Shown: positions 29,657 through 39,754, numbered from the stretch's first letter. The stretch is 64,000 nt of DNA from Bowdeniella nasicola (GCA_030537895.1 JAUNVA010000008.1:40704-104703), one strand, 5' to 3'. Program-made: numbers and translations. Notes: generated by a model not told the origin, from the letters alone.

Positions 29657-30673
29657 ATGCGAGCATTCGTCATTCACGGCAAGCTCGACGCCCAGGTCGA
29701 GGACATCGAAACACCACGCCCGAAGGAGGGCCAAGTCCTGGTTCGGGTGGCCTACGTCGGGATCTGCGGCTCCGATTTGCACTATTACAACGACGGCGCC
29801 AACGGCGACTTCGTGGTGCGTGAACCCTTCGTGCCGGGCCACGAACTATCGGGCACGATCGCGGCCGACCCCTCCGGGACCTACGCGGAGGGTACGCCCG
29901 TCACGATCCATCCCGCGCGCTTCGGTAAGGAAGATAAGCGCTACGGGCGCCATCTGTGGGCGGAAGGCTCCTACCTCGGTTCGGCCTCCACGTGGCCACA
30001 CACGCAGGGCGCCATGAGCGAGTATCTCCTCGTCGACGACTTCATGGTGCGCGCCCTGCCCGAGGGGCTCGACCTGAAGACGGCGGCCCTCGCCGAACCT
30101 CTGGCCGTCGGGCTGCACGGCATCACTATCGCGGAGGGCGCGAAGGATGCGAAGGTGCTCGTCTCTGGCTCGGGCCCGATCGGGCTGTTGGCTGCGGCCG
30201 CCGCCCGGGCGCGCGGAGCGTCCGAGGTGTGGGCGACCGACCTGTTGGCCGGGCCGCTCTCACGGGCAGCGGCACTCGGCGTCGACCGGGCCGTGAACGT
30301 GGCCACCGACGAGCTCCCGGAAGACTATTTCGACCTGGTGCTCGAATGCACGGGTGTGCCGGCCGCGCTGAACGGCATCGCCCCCGCGCTACGCAAGGCG
30401 GGCGTCGTCGCCCAGGTGGGGATGTTCCCGGCAGGCCCGCAGCCGATCGCGATGGCGCCGCTGCTCTCGAAGGAGGCACAGCTGCGCGGAGCGTTCCGCT
30501 TCGACGACGAGATTGACGAGGCTATCGAGGTCCTTGCCGCACACCCGGACCTCGCTGAGCCGGTCATCACGCACTGTGTGCCCCTCGCTCGCGCGAAGGA
30601 GGCTTTCGAGATCGCAGGTGACTCCGAAGCCAGTGGCAAGGTGCTCGTCGATCTCACCGGCGAGGAGGACTAG
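29657..30673 (+). CDS. L-idonate 5-dehydrogenase-like zinc alcohol dehydrogenase
   Basis: A 338-residue medium-chain dehydrogenase. The catalytic zinc site is Cys37 (GICGSDLHYY) with His62 and Glu63 (PGHE). The Rossmann motif is VSGSGPIGLLAAAAA near 164-178. HLWAEGSYLGSASTWPHTQGAMSEYL matches the L-idonate/sorbitol dehydrogenase branch, shown here only as the shorter motif GSASTWPHTQGAMSEYL. Odd feature: the lobe that normally carries four structural-zinc cysteines (about residues 88-108) contains none, so only the catalytic zinc is expected. AAAGGAGAAAGAC precedes the ATG. It is the second gene of an idnO-idnD-like pair. Confidence 0.82.
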   Translation: MRAFVIHGKLDAQVEDIETPRPKEGQVLVRVAYVGICGSDLHYYNDGANGDFVVREPFVPGHELSGTIAADPSGTYAEGTPVTIHPARFGKEDKRYGRHLWAEGSYLGSASTWPHTQGAMSEYLLVDDFMVRALPEGLDLKTAALAEPLAVGLHGITIAEGAKDAKVLVSGSGPIGLLAAAAARARGASEVWATDLLAGPLSRAAALGVDRAVNVATDELPEDYFDLVLECTGVPAALNGIAPALRKAGVVAQVGMFPAGPQPIAMAPLLSKEAQLRGAFRFDDEIDEAIEVLAAHPDLAEPVITHCVPLARAKEAFEIAGDSEASGKVLVDLTGEED

Positions 30674-30754
30674 GTCCCGCGTGAGCGGTCGCGCTGCCGG
30701 GCCCCGTGAGGACGTCCGTCAGCGCGGATGCTCCGCGTGAGGCCCCGCTGATGT

Positions 30755-30790
30755 GACCGGCCCCGAATCCGTGCGGGTTCGGGGCCGGTC
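30755..30790. terminator. Terminator after the idonate dehydrogenase pair
   Basis: A perfect 13-bp stem GACCGGCCCCGAA (30755-30767) with TTCGGGGCCGGTC (30778-30790), 10-base loop, followed by TGTGT. It lies between convergent genes and can serve both directions. Confidence 0.8.
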
Positions 30791-30807
30791 TGTGTCGAAG
30801 TGTCCTC

Positions 30808-31173
30808 CTAGGGCAGCGGTGGCGGCAGGTCGAGCCCGGGACCGGCTGCCGGCAGGAAGGCCAACAGGACGAGCGCGAAGGTCACCAGCACGATCGCGTC
30901 GGTCGTCCGCGAGCGCGCCGTCGGCACCATGCCCTCAGGCGCGAGGACCCGCCCCAGAGCCCACGCGAGACACGTGAGTGCAATGAGCGCGATCCCGGCG
31001 CGTGCATCGCTCACGTAGGCGAGCACCACCGCGAGGATGAGTGCCGCCGCGACGGCGAGCCGCACGAGGCGCTGGGCGTTCGCGGCCCGTGCGTCCGTGG
31101 GGGTGGTCAGTGGCAGGGCGCGTTCACCCGTCTTGCGGCCCCGCCCCGGCGTGTTCAGCTGGGAGTCGTCCAC
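30808..31173 (-). CDS. DUF3017 small membrane protein
   Basis: A 121-residue membrane protein with three hydrophobic helices: VRLAVAAALILAVVLAYV, GIALIALTCLAWALGRVLA and TTDAIVLVTFALVLLAFLP. A basic N-terminus comes first and a Pro-rich C-terminus ends in PPPLP. This fits the actinobacterial DUF3017 family, which is often found beside folD; here it follows pgi instead. The start is GTG at 31173, two bases after the pgi stop, so it is probably translated from the pfk-pgi transcript. Its function is unknown. Confidence 0.7.
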   Translation of the reverse strand: MDDSQLNTPGRGRKTGERALPLTTPTDARAANAQRLVRLAVAAALILAVVLAYVSDARAGIALIALTCLAWALGRVLAPEGMVPTARSRTTDAIVLVTFALVLLAFLPAAGPGLDLPPPLP

Positions 31174-31175
31174 TG

Positions 31176-32840
31176 CTAGGCGCGCTTAGCGCGGTAGTAG
31201 GTCACCAAGCCGCGCGTGGAAGCGTCCGTGGCCTGAAGCGCCTCGGCGTCGCCCGCCACTGCGGGGGCGAGCTCCTTGGCGAGCTGCTTGCCAAGCTCGA
31301 CCCCCCACTGGTCGAAGGAATCGATCCCCCACACGGCGCCCTGCACGAAGGTCAGGTGCTCGTATAGGGCGATGAGCTCCCCGAGGACCTTCGGGCTGAG
31401 CTCGCCCGCCATGATCGAGGTGGAGGGCCGGTTGCCGACGAAGACGCGGGCGGTCACGATCTGCTCGGGCGTTCCCTCGGCGCGCACCTCGTCCTCGGTC
31501 TTACCGAACGCGAGTGCCTTCGTCTGGGCGAAGAAGTTCGCGAGGAAGAGCTCGTGCACGTCGGCGTCTCCGTCACTCAACGGATGGGCCGGATTCGCGA
31601 ACGCGATGAAGTCGCTCGGGATGAGGCGCGTGCCCTGGTGGATCAGCTGGTAGAAGGCGTGCTGCCCGTTCGTGCCGGGTTCACCCCAAAAAACCTCCCC
31701 CGTGTCGTAGCTGACGCACTCGCCGTCGGCACGCACCGACTTGCCGTTCGACTCCATCGTGAGCTGCTGCAGGTAGGCGGGGAAGCGGTGCAGGTACTGC
31801 GCGTAGGGCAGGACAGCGTGCGATTCCGCGCCCAGGAAATTCACGTACCACACGTTCAACATCCCCATGAGCAGCGGGACGTTACGCTCGGGCGGCGCCG
31901 TGCAGAAGTGCTCATCCATCGCGTGGAAGCCGGCCAAAAAGTCCGCGAACCCCTCGGGGCCGATCGCCACGGCGAGGGCCGTCCCGATAGCGGAGTCCAC
32001 CGAATAGCGGCCCCCCACCCAGTCCCAGAAGCCGAAGGCATTGTCCGTATCGATGCCGAACTCGGCTACCTTGTCCAGCGCGGTGGACACGGCCACAAAA
32101 TGCTTCGCGATGGCGCTCGCGCCGTCGTCGTCGGCCCCCAGGTCGCCGTTGGCGCGCAGGGTGTCCAGCAGCCAGGCACGGGCGAGGCGGGCGTTCGTGA
32201 GGGTCTCCAGGGTCGTGAACGTCTTGGACGCCACGATAAACAGGGTGGTGGCCGGATCGAGGTCAGCAGTCGCCTCGGCAATGTCGGTCGGATCGATATT
32301 GGAGACGAAGCGGCAGGTCAGGCCCTCGCGCACGTACGGTTTCAACGCCTCGTAGGCCATCTTCGGGCCGAGGTCAGAGCCCCCGATCCCGATGTTGACC
32401 ACGTGCGTGATGGGCCGGCCCGTGATACCCGTCCATTCGCCACTGCGCACCTTGCGCGCAAAAGCGTAGACCTTCTCCAGTTCGGTGTGGACGTCGACGA
32501 CGACGTCACGCCCGTCCACTGTGAGCGTGTCGGTGCGGGGCCGACGCAGGGCCGTGTGCAGGACGGAGCGGTCCTCCGTCACGTTGATGCGCTCACCCGC
32601 CACCATGCGATCGCGGTAGCTTTCCACCTCGGTCTGGCGTGCAAGATCAAGGAGCGCCGCCATGATCTCGTCATCGATCAGATTCTTGGACAGGTCCACA
32701 TAAAGGTCGGCGGCCTCGAAGGTGAACGTCGTCGCGCGCTGCGGGTCCGCCTCAAAGGCGGCACGCAGGTCGATGTCGCACTGGTCGGCGAGGACGTCCA
32801 GCCGTTCCCAGGCGTTGGTGCTCGTCGGGTCGATGCTCAT
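31176..32840 (-). CDS. pgi: Glucose-6-phosphate isomerase
   Basis: A 554-residue isomerase interconverting glucose-6-P and fructose-6-P. The phosphate-binding region [19 protein letters not shown] and [13 protein letters not shown] are present. The PGI signature 1-like [15 protein letters not shown] and the catalytic Glu in [24 protein letters not shown] sequence follow (given here as [18 protein letters not shown]). The C-terminal [17 protein letters not shown] is signature 2. The length is that of the long E. coli-type enzyme. The ATG overlaps the pfk stop as ATGA, an unusual direct coupling of two consecutive glycolytic steps. Confidence 0.95.
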   Translation of the reverse strand: MSIDPTSTNAWERLDVLADQCDIDLRAAFEADPQRATTFTFEAADLYVDLSKNLIDDEIMAALLDLARQTEVESYRDRMVAGERINVTEDRSVLHTALRRPRTDTLTVDGRDVVVDVHTELEKVYAFARKVRSGEWTGITGRPITHVVNIGIGGSDLGPKMAYEALKPYVREGLTCRFVSNIDPTDIAEATADLDPATTLFIVASKTFTTLETLTNARLARAWLLDTLRANGDLGADDDGASAIAKHFVAVSTALDKVAEFGIDTDNAFGFWDWVGGRYSVDSAIGTALAVAIGPEGFADFLAGFHAMDEHFCTAPPERNVPLLMGMLNVWYVNFLGAESHAVLPYAQYLHRFPAYLQQLTMESNGKSVRADGECVSYDTGEVFWGEPGTNGQHAFYQLIHQGTRLIPSDFIAFANPAHPLSDGDADVHELFLANFFAQTKALAFGKTEDEVRAEGTPEQIVTARVFVGNRPSTSIMAGELSPKVLGELIALYEHLTFVQGAVWGIDSFDQWGVELGKQLAKELAPAVAGDAEALQATDASTRGLVTYYRAKRA

Positions 32841-35176
32841 GGGGTGTCCTCCAGGGGGTCGGTTCTATGGGCGTGATCGCCCGGGTGAGATTCCAGAACG
32901 GGGATGGCCTCGGCGCAGTCCTGCCCCGGCAGGGAAACGACGCGCGCCACCGGGGCGAGGGAGTGCCACCACTGGTGGCGGGGGCGCCGATTCTCCACGT
33001 CGAGGTGTTCGAGCATCCGCTCGATCGGATGGGACTGTAAAGAGTTGGCGGCCATCCCCGTATAGGTCGCGGCTGATCCGCCGGTGTCGATCTGTTCGCA
33101 CAGCTCGTCGAGCGCGTGGGCGACGAGCCGTGTCGCCAACAGCCGGTCAAACGGTGAGGGACTGCCGCCCTGCTGCAGGTGGCCGATTGCGGACTGTCGC
33201 ACGTCGTAGAGCCCCGCGCCTTCCTGTTCGAAGGCACGCGCCATGAAGTCCATCGTGTAGAGGTCAGAGACCTCCTCGTTACGCACCACGAGGAAGAGGC
33301 GGCGGCCCGCTTCGAACGCTGCCCGCATGACCTCCGTATCCTCAGCGATGCGTGAGAGGTCCATGCCGTCCTCATGCAGGTAGATGAGCTCGGCCCCGGC
33401 CGCGAGGCCGGACATGAACGCCAGATAGCCGCACCGTCGCCCCATCGCCTCGGCAACGAAGCAGCGCTTCGACGCCGCGGCGCTCTCCTTAATTCGATCG
33501 AGCGCCCACACGGCATTGTTCACGGCGGTGTCCGCCCCGATGGAAAGTTCAGAACCCGGGAGGTTGTTGTCGATCGAGGCGGGCACAAGCGCGATCGGGA
33601 GGCGGAATGCCGGATAGCGTTCGCGTTCCTCGACGAGCGCGTGGGCGGCCAGGTAGGCGTTGATGCCGCCAATGATGAGGAGGCCATCGATCTGGTGGTT
33701 CTCAAGAGAGCGCCCGATGGAGTAGTACTGCTCGATGCTCGGCTCAGTGCGGCGCGTCCCGAGTTCGGCTCCCCCCATGAACGCCCATCCCTCCACGTCG
33801 GCCCATTCGAGGGACTCGAGGCGACCGTCGATCAGGCCGGGGAAGCCCCCGCGCACGCCCACCATGTCGTATCCGCGGGCGATACCGAGCCGGACGGCCG
33901 CGCGGGCCGCCGTATTCATCCCCGGTGCGAGGCCGCCCGCATGCAGGATCGCGATTCGGGGTGGCGAGTCTGCCCGCCCGTGTGACGCGGGTGGCTCGGC
34001 GAGCATCGCGTTGATGCGCAGCATCTCCGTGAAGGAGCGGCCACGTGCGGCGACCGCCTCGTCGTATCGGCCCTCGGCGATGAGTTCGGCGATCGAGCGG
34101 GTCTGTTCTACGGCCTCGACGAGGTCGAGGCGGGCGATCCGGTTATGTCGCACCCCGAGGACTGTCGCGGGGGCCTGCGGGTCCCGCGTGAGGACCTCCT
34201 GGACGGCCGCATAGCCGAGCAGGGTCGGCATCCAGCGGTCGTAAGCGGACGGCGCGCCCCCGCGCTGCACGTGGCCGAGGATCGTGACCCGCGCATCGAC
34301 GTCGAGTCGTTCCTTCAGCACGCGCGCGACCGACTCGGAGGTGATGGGCTCGCCCTCGCGGCTCTTCGCGCCCTCGGCGACGAGCACGATCGATTCGCGC
34401 CGCCCGGCTTTACGGCCGCGGGTGAGCGCCGCACACATCTCCTCTTCCCAGTCCCCCTCGGGCGGGATCTCGGGGGTGAGCACATAGTCGCAGCCGCCGG
34501 CGACGGCCCCCATGAGCGCGAGGTAACCACAGTGTCGGCCCATCACTTCAACGACGAACGTGCGCTGGTGGGAGGCCGCCGTCGAGGAGAGCGCATCGAT
34601 GGCGTCCACGATGCGATGCAGCGCCGAGTCCGCGCCGATTGTCATGTCGGTGCCGACGAGATCGTTATCAATCGAGCCCACGAGCCCGACCACCGAGAGG
34701 GTCGGGTGGGCGGCGGCACACTCGGCGTCGATCCGACCCGCATCGAGCAGGTCACTAACAAGTTGCTCCCACTCGCTGCGGAAGCAGTCGGTTCCCGTGA
34801 GGGAGCCGTCCCCGCCGATCACGATGAGGCGATCAATGCCGCGGCGCAGGAGGTGTTCCGCCGCGGTGAGGCGTCCCTCATAGGTACGGAAGTCCTGCGA
34901 GCGGGCCGTTCCGATGACGGTTCCGCCCTGGTTCACGATGGAGGAGACGTCGGACCAGTGCAACCGAGAGATCGAATCATCGACGGCGCCCTGCCACCCC
35001 TCGTGGATGGCGTAGGGGGTGGCTCCGAGGACGAGGGCCGTGCGCGCGACCGCGCGGACCGCCGCGTTCATCCCTTGGGCGTCTCCCCCGGAGGTCAACA
35101 CACCGATGCGTTGACCCGTGCCGATCTGGGTGTCGTGGGGAAGGCAGGACGGGTGATCGTCCACGGTCTCAGGCAT
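32837..35176 (-). CDS. Tandem eukaryotic-type 6-phosphofructokinase
   Basis: A 779-residue protein made of two fused PFK domains, the layout of eukaryotic PFK-1; typical bacterial PfkA is about 320 residues. N-half: [19 protein letters not shown] (25-43), GGDGS (121-125), [20 protein letters not shown] (167-186), [10 protein letters not shown] (212-221), GHVQRGG (301-307). C-half (from ~407): [22 protein letters not shown] (503-507) in place of GGDGS, SIDNN (534-538) in place of the catalytic [15 protein letters not shown] (578-587), GHLQQGG. So the N-half keeps the catalytic Asp170 and the glycines of ATP-using enzymes, while the C-half looks regulatory. The ATG at 35176 has AAAGGA upstream. 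It is first in the pfk-pgi-DUF3017 unit. Confidence 0.9.
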   Translation of the reverse strand: MPETVDDHPSCLPHDTQIGTGQRIGVLTSGGDAQGMNAAVRAVARTALVLGATPYAIHEGWQGAVDDSISRLHWSDVSSIVNQGGTVIGTARSQDFRTYEGRLTAAEHLLRRGIDRLIVIGGDGSLTGTDCFRSEWEQLVSDLLDAGRIDAECAAAHPTLSVVGLVGSIDNDLVGTDMTIGADSALHRIVDAIDALSSTAASHQRTFVVEVMGRHCGYLALMGAVAGGCDYVLTPEIPPEGDWEEEMCAALTRGRKAGRRESIVLVAEGAKSREGEPITSESVARVLKERLDVDARVTILGHVQRGGAPSAYDRWMPTLLGYAAVQEVLTRDPQAPATVLGVRHNRIARLDLVEAVEQTRSIAELIAEGRYDEAVAARGRSFTEMLRINAMLAEPPASHGRADSPPRIAILHAGGLAPGMNTAARAAVRLGIARGYDMVGVRGGFPGLIDGRLESLEWADVEGWAFMGGAELGTRRTEPSIEQYYSIGRSLENHQIDGLLIIGGINAYLAAHALVEERERYPAFRLPIALVPASIDNNLPGSELSIGADTAVNNAVWALDRIKESAAASKRCFVAEAMGRRCGYLAFMSGLAAGAELIYLHEDGMDLSRIAEDTEVMRAAFEAGRRLFLVVRNEEVSDLYTMDFMARAFEQEGAGLYDVRQSAIGHLQQGGSPSPFDRLLATRLVAHALDELCEQIDTGGSAATYTGMAANSLQSHPIERMLEHLDVENRRPRHQWWHSLAPVARVVSLPGQDCAEAIPVLESHPGDHAHRTDPLEDTP

Positions 35177-35205
35177 GCGAGCCGTCCTTTCGTCGATCCA
35201 CCTCA

Positions 35206-35211
35206 ATTATG
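35206..35211 (-). promoter_or_regulatory. Candidate -10 element for pfk-pgi
   Basis: CATAAT on the minus strand (five of six matches to TATAAT), about 30 bases before the pfk ATG. This would give a leader of roughly 23 bases holding the AAAGGA ribosome site. No good -35 is seen. Confidence 0.4.
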
Positions 35212-35286
35212 GCGGGCGTGCTCGTCACCCGCTCCTTCCTTGGTCCCACCCCTCCCCCCGAGGCTCACGGGCTCAAGCCTTGGGTC

Positions 35287-35309
35287 GGGGCCGCGGGGCA
35301 CGCGGCCCC
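35287..35309 (-). terminator. Terminator after purH
   Basis: A perfect 9-bp stem GGGGCCGCG (35287-35295) with CGCGGCCCC (35301-35309) and 5-base loop GGGCA, 14 bases after the purH stop on the minus strand. Confidence 0.6.
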
Positions 35310-35322
35310 GCGATGGCCCCGG

Positions 35323-36966
35323 TTAGTGGAAGAAGTGACGGACCCCGGTGAAGTACAGGGTGATACCGGCCGCCTCCGCAGCGGCGATCACCTCATCGTC
35401 ACGTACGGAACCACCCGGGGCGACGACGGCGCTCACCCCCGCGTCAATCAAGACCTGCAGGCCGTCGGCGAACGGGAAGAAAGCGTCCGAGGCGGCCACA
35501 GCGCCGCGCGCCCGCTCGGGCGCATCCGCACCGGAGGTGCCCTCGGCCCCGCCCGCGCTCTGCGTATCGGAGTGCACCGTCACACCGAGCGTGTTCGCGC
35601 GTTCGACCGCAAGTCGGGCCGAATCGACGCGGTTCACCTGGCCCATACCGACGCCCACCGTCGCGCGGTCCTTGGCGAGCAGCACGGCATTCGACTTCAC
35701 GGAGCGCACGGCCCGCCACGCGAACGCCAGATCCGCCACCGTCTTGGGGTTTGCCGCCTCACCCGCCACGAGCCGCCAGCGCGTGACGTCGTCACCGTAG
35801 TCGGTGCCGTCCTGCGTGGTGCCTGCCGCACTGATCGTGTCGACCTCCTGGGCGAGCAGCCCCCCGGAAATGGGCCGGATCTCGAGGCCCTCGCGCCGCG
35901 GTGGCGCCACCTGCAGGAGGCGCAGGTTCTTCTTCGCCGTGAGGATGTCGAGGGCAGCGGAGCTGAAACTCGGTGCGAGGACCACCTCGGTAAAGATCGG
36001 GCGGATCTGCGCCGCGAGGCGGGCATCGACCTCGCGGTTCACCGCGATGATCCCGCCGAAAGCCGAGACTGGATCGCAGGCGTGGGCCTTCTCGTGGGCC
36101 TCGGCGATCGTCTCGCCGACGGCGAGCCCGCACGGGTTCGTGTGCTTCACGACCGCACAGGTGGGCGCCTCGCCCTGGTCCCACGCGGCCCGCCAGGCGG
36201 CGTCGGCGTCGACGTAGTTGTTGTAGCTCATGGCCTTGCCGCCGAGCTGAGTGGCCTCGGCGAGCCCTCCCCCAGTGGCGTACAGCGCGGCACGCTGGTG
36301 CGGGTTCTCGCCGTAGCGCAGGTCCGTGCTCTTGTAGGCAGCGGTCCCGATCCAGCTCGGCAGTGCGGGAGTCTGCTCGCCGCGGGTCGCAAGCCAGGTG
36401 GCGACGGCGACGTCGTAGCTGGCGGTGTGGCGGAAAGCCTCCAGGGCGAGCTCACGGCGCTGCTCGGCAGTGAACCCCCCGTGGGCCAGCGCCTCGGCCA
36501 CCTCGGGGTAGCGGGCCGGGTCGACGAGGACGGCGACGCCGGAGTGGTTCTTCGCCGCCGCCCGCACCATGGTGGGGCCACCGATGTCGATCTTCTCGAT
36601 GCATTCGGCGTCGCTCGCCCCCGACGCGACCGTCTCGGCGAAGGGGTAGAGGTTCACGACCACGAGGTCGATCGGCGTGACGCCGAGAGAGTCGAGCTGG
36701 CGCGCATGCTCCGACTTCGCACGGTCGGCGAGGATGCCCGCATGCACGGCGGGGTGCAGGGTCTTCACGCGGCCGTCGAGGCATTCGGGAAAGCCCGTCA
36801 CGTCCTCGACGGGCGTGACGGGCACGCCGGCGTCCGCGATCACGGTCGCGGTCGAACCGGTGGACAGGATCTCAACACCGCCCTCGTGCAGGGTGCGGGC
36901 GAGGTCGGCAATCCCGGTCTTATCGAAGACCGACAGGAGTGCGCGGCTGATGGGCTGGCGAGACAT
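35323..36966 (-). CDS. purH: Bifunctional AICAR formyltransferase/IMP cyclohydrolase
   Basis: A 547-residue enzyme for the last two steps of IMP synthesis. The N-terminal IMP cyclohydrolase domain (1 to about 195) has [48 protein letters not shown] and VVNLYPF, of which only short stretches are quoted here. The C-terminal AICAR transformylase domain carries the catalytic KHTNPCG (274-280), [13 protein letters not shown] and, near the end, [10 protein letters not shown]. The ATG at 36966 is preceded by a GAAGGA-type site; the longer frame upstream is not supported. It lies downstream of purN on the same strand and uses 10-formyl-tetrahydrofolate made by FolD. Confidence 0.95.
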   Translation of the reverse strand: MSRQPISRALLSVFDKTGIADLARTLHEGGVEILSTGSTATVIADAGVPVTPVEDVTGFPECLDGRVKTLHPAVHAGILADRAKSEHARQLDSLGVTPIDLVVVNLYPFAETVASGASDAECIEKIDIGGPTMVRAAAKNHSGVAVLVDPARYPEVAEALAHGGFTAEQRRELALEAFRHTASYDVAVATWLATRGEQTPALPSWIGTAAYKSTDLRYGENPHQRAALYATGGGLAEATQLGGKAMSYNNYVDADAAWRAAWDQGEAPTCAVVKHTNPCGLAVGETIAEAHEKAHACDPVSAFGGIIAVNREVDARLAAQIRPIFTEVVLAPSFSSAALDILTAKKNLRLLQVAPPRREGLEIRPISGGLLAQEVDTISAAGTTQDGTDYGDDVTRWRLVAGEAANPKTVADLAFAWRAVRSVKSNAVLLAKDRATVGVGMGQVNRVDSARLAVERANTLGVTVHSDTQSAGGAEGTSGADAPERARGAVAASDAFFPFADGLQVLIDAGVSAVVAPGGSVRDDEVIAAAEAAGITLYFTGVRHFFH

Positions 36967-37099
36967 GGTGGTCCTTCGTCGTGGGAGGGTCCCGCACCCA
37001 GGCGCACGATGCGAGGACTGTGGCCTCTGGCCGCTCCCCGGTGGTGATCCACCTCCGCCAGTCGCGGCCACGCCCATCGTAGCGAATCCGAGCGAGCGC

Positions 37100-37762
37100 T
37101 CAGGCGCCGATTTTCGCCAGTCGGCCCCTGATAGTCCAACCCTCGCGACACATCTGCCCGATGGTGTCCACGAGTTGGCGGCGTTCCGCGACTTTGATGC
37201 GTTCGAGCAGGGTGTCGGCGTCGTCTTCGAAGTGCACCGGGACCGCGACCTGCGCGAGGACGACGCCCGTGTCGATCCCCTCATCGACCACGAAGAGGGT
37301 CGCGCCGGCGAGCTTGACCCCGTAGGCGAGCGCGTCGGCGGGGCCGCGAATCCCCGGGAAAGCGGGCAGCAGTGAGTTGTGCGTGTTCACGTAGCGGCCC
37401 GCGAAGGCGCGCAAGAATGCGGGGCCGCAGAGCTTCAAGAAGCCCGCCGAGATGACGAGGTCCGGCGCCTCGCGCGCGACCTCGGCGGTGAGTGCCTCGT
37501 CCCATGCGGCCCGGTCGGCATAATCTGCCACGCGACAGGTGAAGTGGCGGATGCCGGCCTGGCAGGCAAGGTCCGCGGCGCCCGTGCCATGGCGGTCCGT
37601 CCCGACGGCGACGACACGTGCCCCGTAGGTCTGCTCCTCACAGGCCGCAAGCAGGGCGGCGAGATTGGACCCTCCCCCGGAAGCGAGGACCGTCAGGCGG
37701 GCTGGTCGATCCTCGCTGCTGAGCGGCGGGGTCACGTGCGTGGTGGGCGAGCTCTCGTTCAC
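37100..37762 (-). CDS. purN: Phosphoribosylglycinamide formyltransferase
   Basis: A 220-residue formyltransferase acting on GAR in purine synthesis. The N-terminal [16 protein letters not shown] binds GAR. The catalytic Asn-His pair lies in [14 protein letters not shown] and the catalytic Asp in [13 protein letters not shown]. The start is GTG at 37762; the ribosome site is weak, and an internal GTG a few codons later is possible. The N-terminal ~20 residues are extra relative to the usual start. It precedes purH by 133 bases in the conserved perM-purN-purH order. Confidence 0.92.
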   Translation of the reverse strand: MNESSPTTHVTPPLSSEDRPARLTVLASGGGSNLAALLAACEEQTYGARVVAVGTDRHGTGAADLACQAGIRHFTCRVADYADRAAWDEALTAEVAREAPDLVISAGFLKLCGPAFLRAFAGRYVNTHNSLLPAFPGIRGPADALAYGVKLAGATLFVVDEGIDTGVVLAQVAVPVHFEDDADTLLERIKVAERRQLVDTIGQMCREGWTIRGRLAKIGA

Positions 37763-37837
37763 GGCATCAGCCTAGCGGGCCAGGTCCCGCCCCATGGTGA
37801 CACAATGGTGCAGTCAGCTCCCCGGCCCGGAAGAACT

Positions 37838-38275
37838 ATGAACACGACCCCGACCTCCCAACCTGCGAAGCTCTCCTCCGAGGAGAAGAACGCCCACCTG
37901 CGGACCTTCATCCAATGGCTTACGGTCGCCGCCCTGCTGACGTTTATCGGGATCGGTCTCAATGACGGGCGCGCCTCCTTCGCGATGGTGGCGCTCAGCG
38001 CCGTTCTCTTCGCGCTCTCGGTCGGTGCCCTCGGCTACGCGATCCGGGCGGCATCTCGACTCCAGCTCGGCCGCCTCACCCTCATCTTGCCGATCCTCAT
38101 GGCCGCCTACCAGGTGCTGTGGCTCTTCTTGGTCCTCATGCAGCTCGCCTTTTGGGACCCCGTCTCGAGCTATCTGGCGTGCACGTCTTCGGCGCTCACG
38201 GATCAGGGTGCGGGCGCCTGCCTTGAGGAGCTCTCCAACGGGCTGCTCCGCTCGCTGTTCGGGCCGAGGAGCTAG
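37838..38275 (+). CDS. Small integral membrane protein of unknown function
   Basis: I do not recognise this 145-residue protein. Three hydrophobic segments are visible: WLTVAALLTFIGIGL, FAMVALSAVLFALSVGALGYAI and LTLILPILMAAYQVLWLFLVLMQLAF (given here as separate stretches). The N-terminus is polar and charged. Two cysteines (CTSSALTDQGAGAC) lie in the C-terminal part, probably outside the membrane. The ATG at 37838 has GGAAG in front; an ATG 33 bases earlier is possible. It is divergent from purN and convergent with perM, inserted between two genes whose neighbours are otherwise conserved. Confidence 0.65.
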   Translation: MNTTPTSQPAKLSSEEKNAHLRTFIQWLTVAALLTFIGIGLNDGRASFAMVALSAVLFALSVGALGYAIRAASRLQLGRLTLILPILMAAYQVLWLFLVLMQLAFWDPVSSYLACTSSALTDQGAGACLEELSNGLLRSLFGPRS

Positions 38276-38293
38276 CGACCAGCCGCCCTCCAG

Positions 38294-38328
38294 GGAGCCG
38301 ACCTCACTCCCGTGGCGAGTGCGGCTCC
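38294..38328. terminator. Hairpin between convergent genes, partly inside the perM 3' end
   Basis: GGAGCCG (38294-38300) pairs with CGGCTCC (38322-38328), and an inner ACTC/GAGT pair (38306-38309 with 38317-38320) extends the stem. It sits just after the small membrane gene stop (38275) and overlaps the last codons of perM. Confidence 0.4.
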
Positions 38329-39656
38329 GTTTCGGTGGTCTCAGGCCAGGTCGTGGCCGACTCCTCGCGCGCAGCTCGGTGCGCGGCACGCTGCTCGCCC
38401 GCCCGAGTGGTGAGCTCGTGGGCGCGGGTCTTCAACTCCCCGGTGCGGGTCTTCACCTCGCCCGCCGCGCGGCGCGACTGGGCGCCCGCGAACGCGAGTG
38501 TGTCCCGATGCGCGCCGACGGCGCCCAGCACATAGGGCAGCGCGCCGGTCAACGCCGTCATTCCTGCCATGGCAAGCGGCGAGACCCCCGTGTGGGCGAA
38601 CGCGCCGGCCCCGACCGCGCCCGAGGTGACGAGCGCCGCGAGACTCGCCCCGGCGACGGCCACGCCCCCTACGACGGTGGCCTTCACGAGCGTGCGTACG
38701 ACGCTCGGTTCGGGGGTGCGGCGCGTGTGCCAGACGCCGAGCGCGGCACTGACGACGATGGGGGCGCACACGATCCACGGGGACCAGGCACTGTGGGGGC
38801 CTCCCGCCAGGATCGGGACGGCGGGCAGGAGTCCGGTGGCGTCGACGCCGGGCGCAAAACGCACGGGACCGATTGTGTAGCCCGCCCCGGAGAGGTAGCC
38901 GAACGCCCAGACGAGCGTATTCGGGAGGTACCCGATCTGCGCGAGCCACAGGCCGAGGACATCGCTCGTCCCCTCGGTGATGGCCCCCTGCACCTGCATG
39001 ACACGGTGCCATGCCGCCGCCACCGCCCCCACCAGGGCGAGACCGGAGAGCGCGAGCCACGCCCAGCCGAGGGCCCGTGCCTGCGCGACGGCAGCGCGCG
39101 CCCAGTCCGGGATGCGTTGCAGGGCGGCGCGCACGCGCCCCACGATTGAGCCCCGCCATTCCGGCGAATCGAGCGCCCGGGCGGGCGCACCGAGCGCGCT
39201 CGACGCCCCCAGGCCGGCGGCGATGGCACTGAGCGCTGCCGCGCCGGTGAGGCGCAAGCCCGCCCCCGCGATCATGGCGATCAGCATGGACGCGAGGAAT
39301 GCGCCCGCCATGGTGAACAGCACGTGCCGGATTCCCGTGGCCTCCAGACGTCGGGCGGCCCCGGCCGCGAGGACGACCACGAGCACCGTCAGCAGGGTCG
39401 GCGCGAGGCTCACGGAACCGAGGCCGGTGGCCACGGGGCGGAAGAAAGCGAGGAAGTAGGTGTGCGTCGCGACGGACACGGCATCGGTCCAGGTGGCGCC
39501 ACCGAGCTGGGGATTGGACGCCGTCACGGCATAGGCGAACAGCGCGACCGCGGCGGTCGCCAGCCAGGTGAGGACGACGGCTTCGACGCCAGCGAGGCTC
39601 GCGCGCAGCCACCCGGTCGGCAGGGCGCGCGGCGGGACGCTCGTGTAGGTGCTCAT
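38304..39656 (-). CDS. DUF6350 multi-helix membrane protein (PerM-like)
   Basis: A 450-residue protein with about ten hydrophobic helices and a charged, coiled-coil-like C-terminal tail containing repeats of the type VKTRTGELKTRAHELTTR. The family (DUF6350) includes PerM of Mycobacterium tuberculosis, linked to cell division, and its place beside purN and downstream of sucCD is the same as there. No catalytic motif is seen. The start at 39656 (MSTYTSVPPRAL) lacks a ribosome site, but TACACT lies eight bases before it on the minus strand, so the mRNA may be leaderless. The assignment rests on topology and synteny. Confidence 0.75.
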   Translation of the reverse strand: MSTYTSVPPRALPTGWLRASLAGVEAVVLTWLATAAVALFAYAVTASNPQLGGATWTDAVSVATHTYFLAFFRPVATGLGSVSLAPTLLTVLVVVLAAGAARRLEATGIRHVLFTMAGAFLASMLIAMIAGAGLRLTGAAALSAIAAGLGASSALGAPARALDSPEWRGSIVGRVRAALQRIPDWARAAVAQARALGWAWLALSGLALVGAVAAAWHRVMQVQGAITEGTSDVLGLWLAQIGYLPNTLVWAFGYLSGAGYTIGPVRFAPGVDATGLLPAVPILAGGPHSAWSPWIVCAPIVVSAALGVWHTRRTPEPSVVRTLVKATVVGGVAVAGASLAALVTSGAVGAGAFAHTGVSPLAMAGMTALTGALPYVLGAVGAHRDTLAFAGAQSRRAAGEVKTRTGELKTRAHELTTRAGEQRAAHRAAREESATTWPETTETEPHSPRE

Positions 39657-39700
39657 CACGGTAAGTGTAGGTCGCGTTAGCGTGGCGCCGGGCAGCGACA

Positions 39701-39754
39701 CGGCCCCACGCCGAGGCGGATGCGGACTGGAGCCGCCCACCTCGGGTGGGGCCG
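39701..39754 (-). other. Alternative hairpins between sucD and perM
   Basis: CGGCCCCAC (39701-39709) can pair with GTGGGGCCG (39746-39754). A local hairpin CCCACC/GGTGGG (39736-39750, loop TCG) uses part of the same sequence. The two folds exclude each other. This could be a sucD terminator or an attenuator before perM. Confidence 0.35.
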
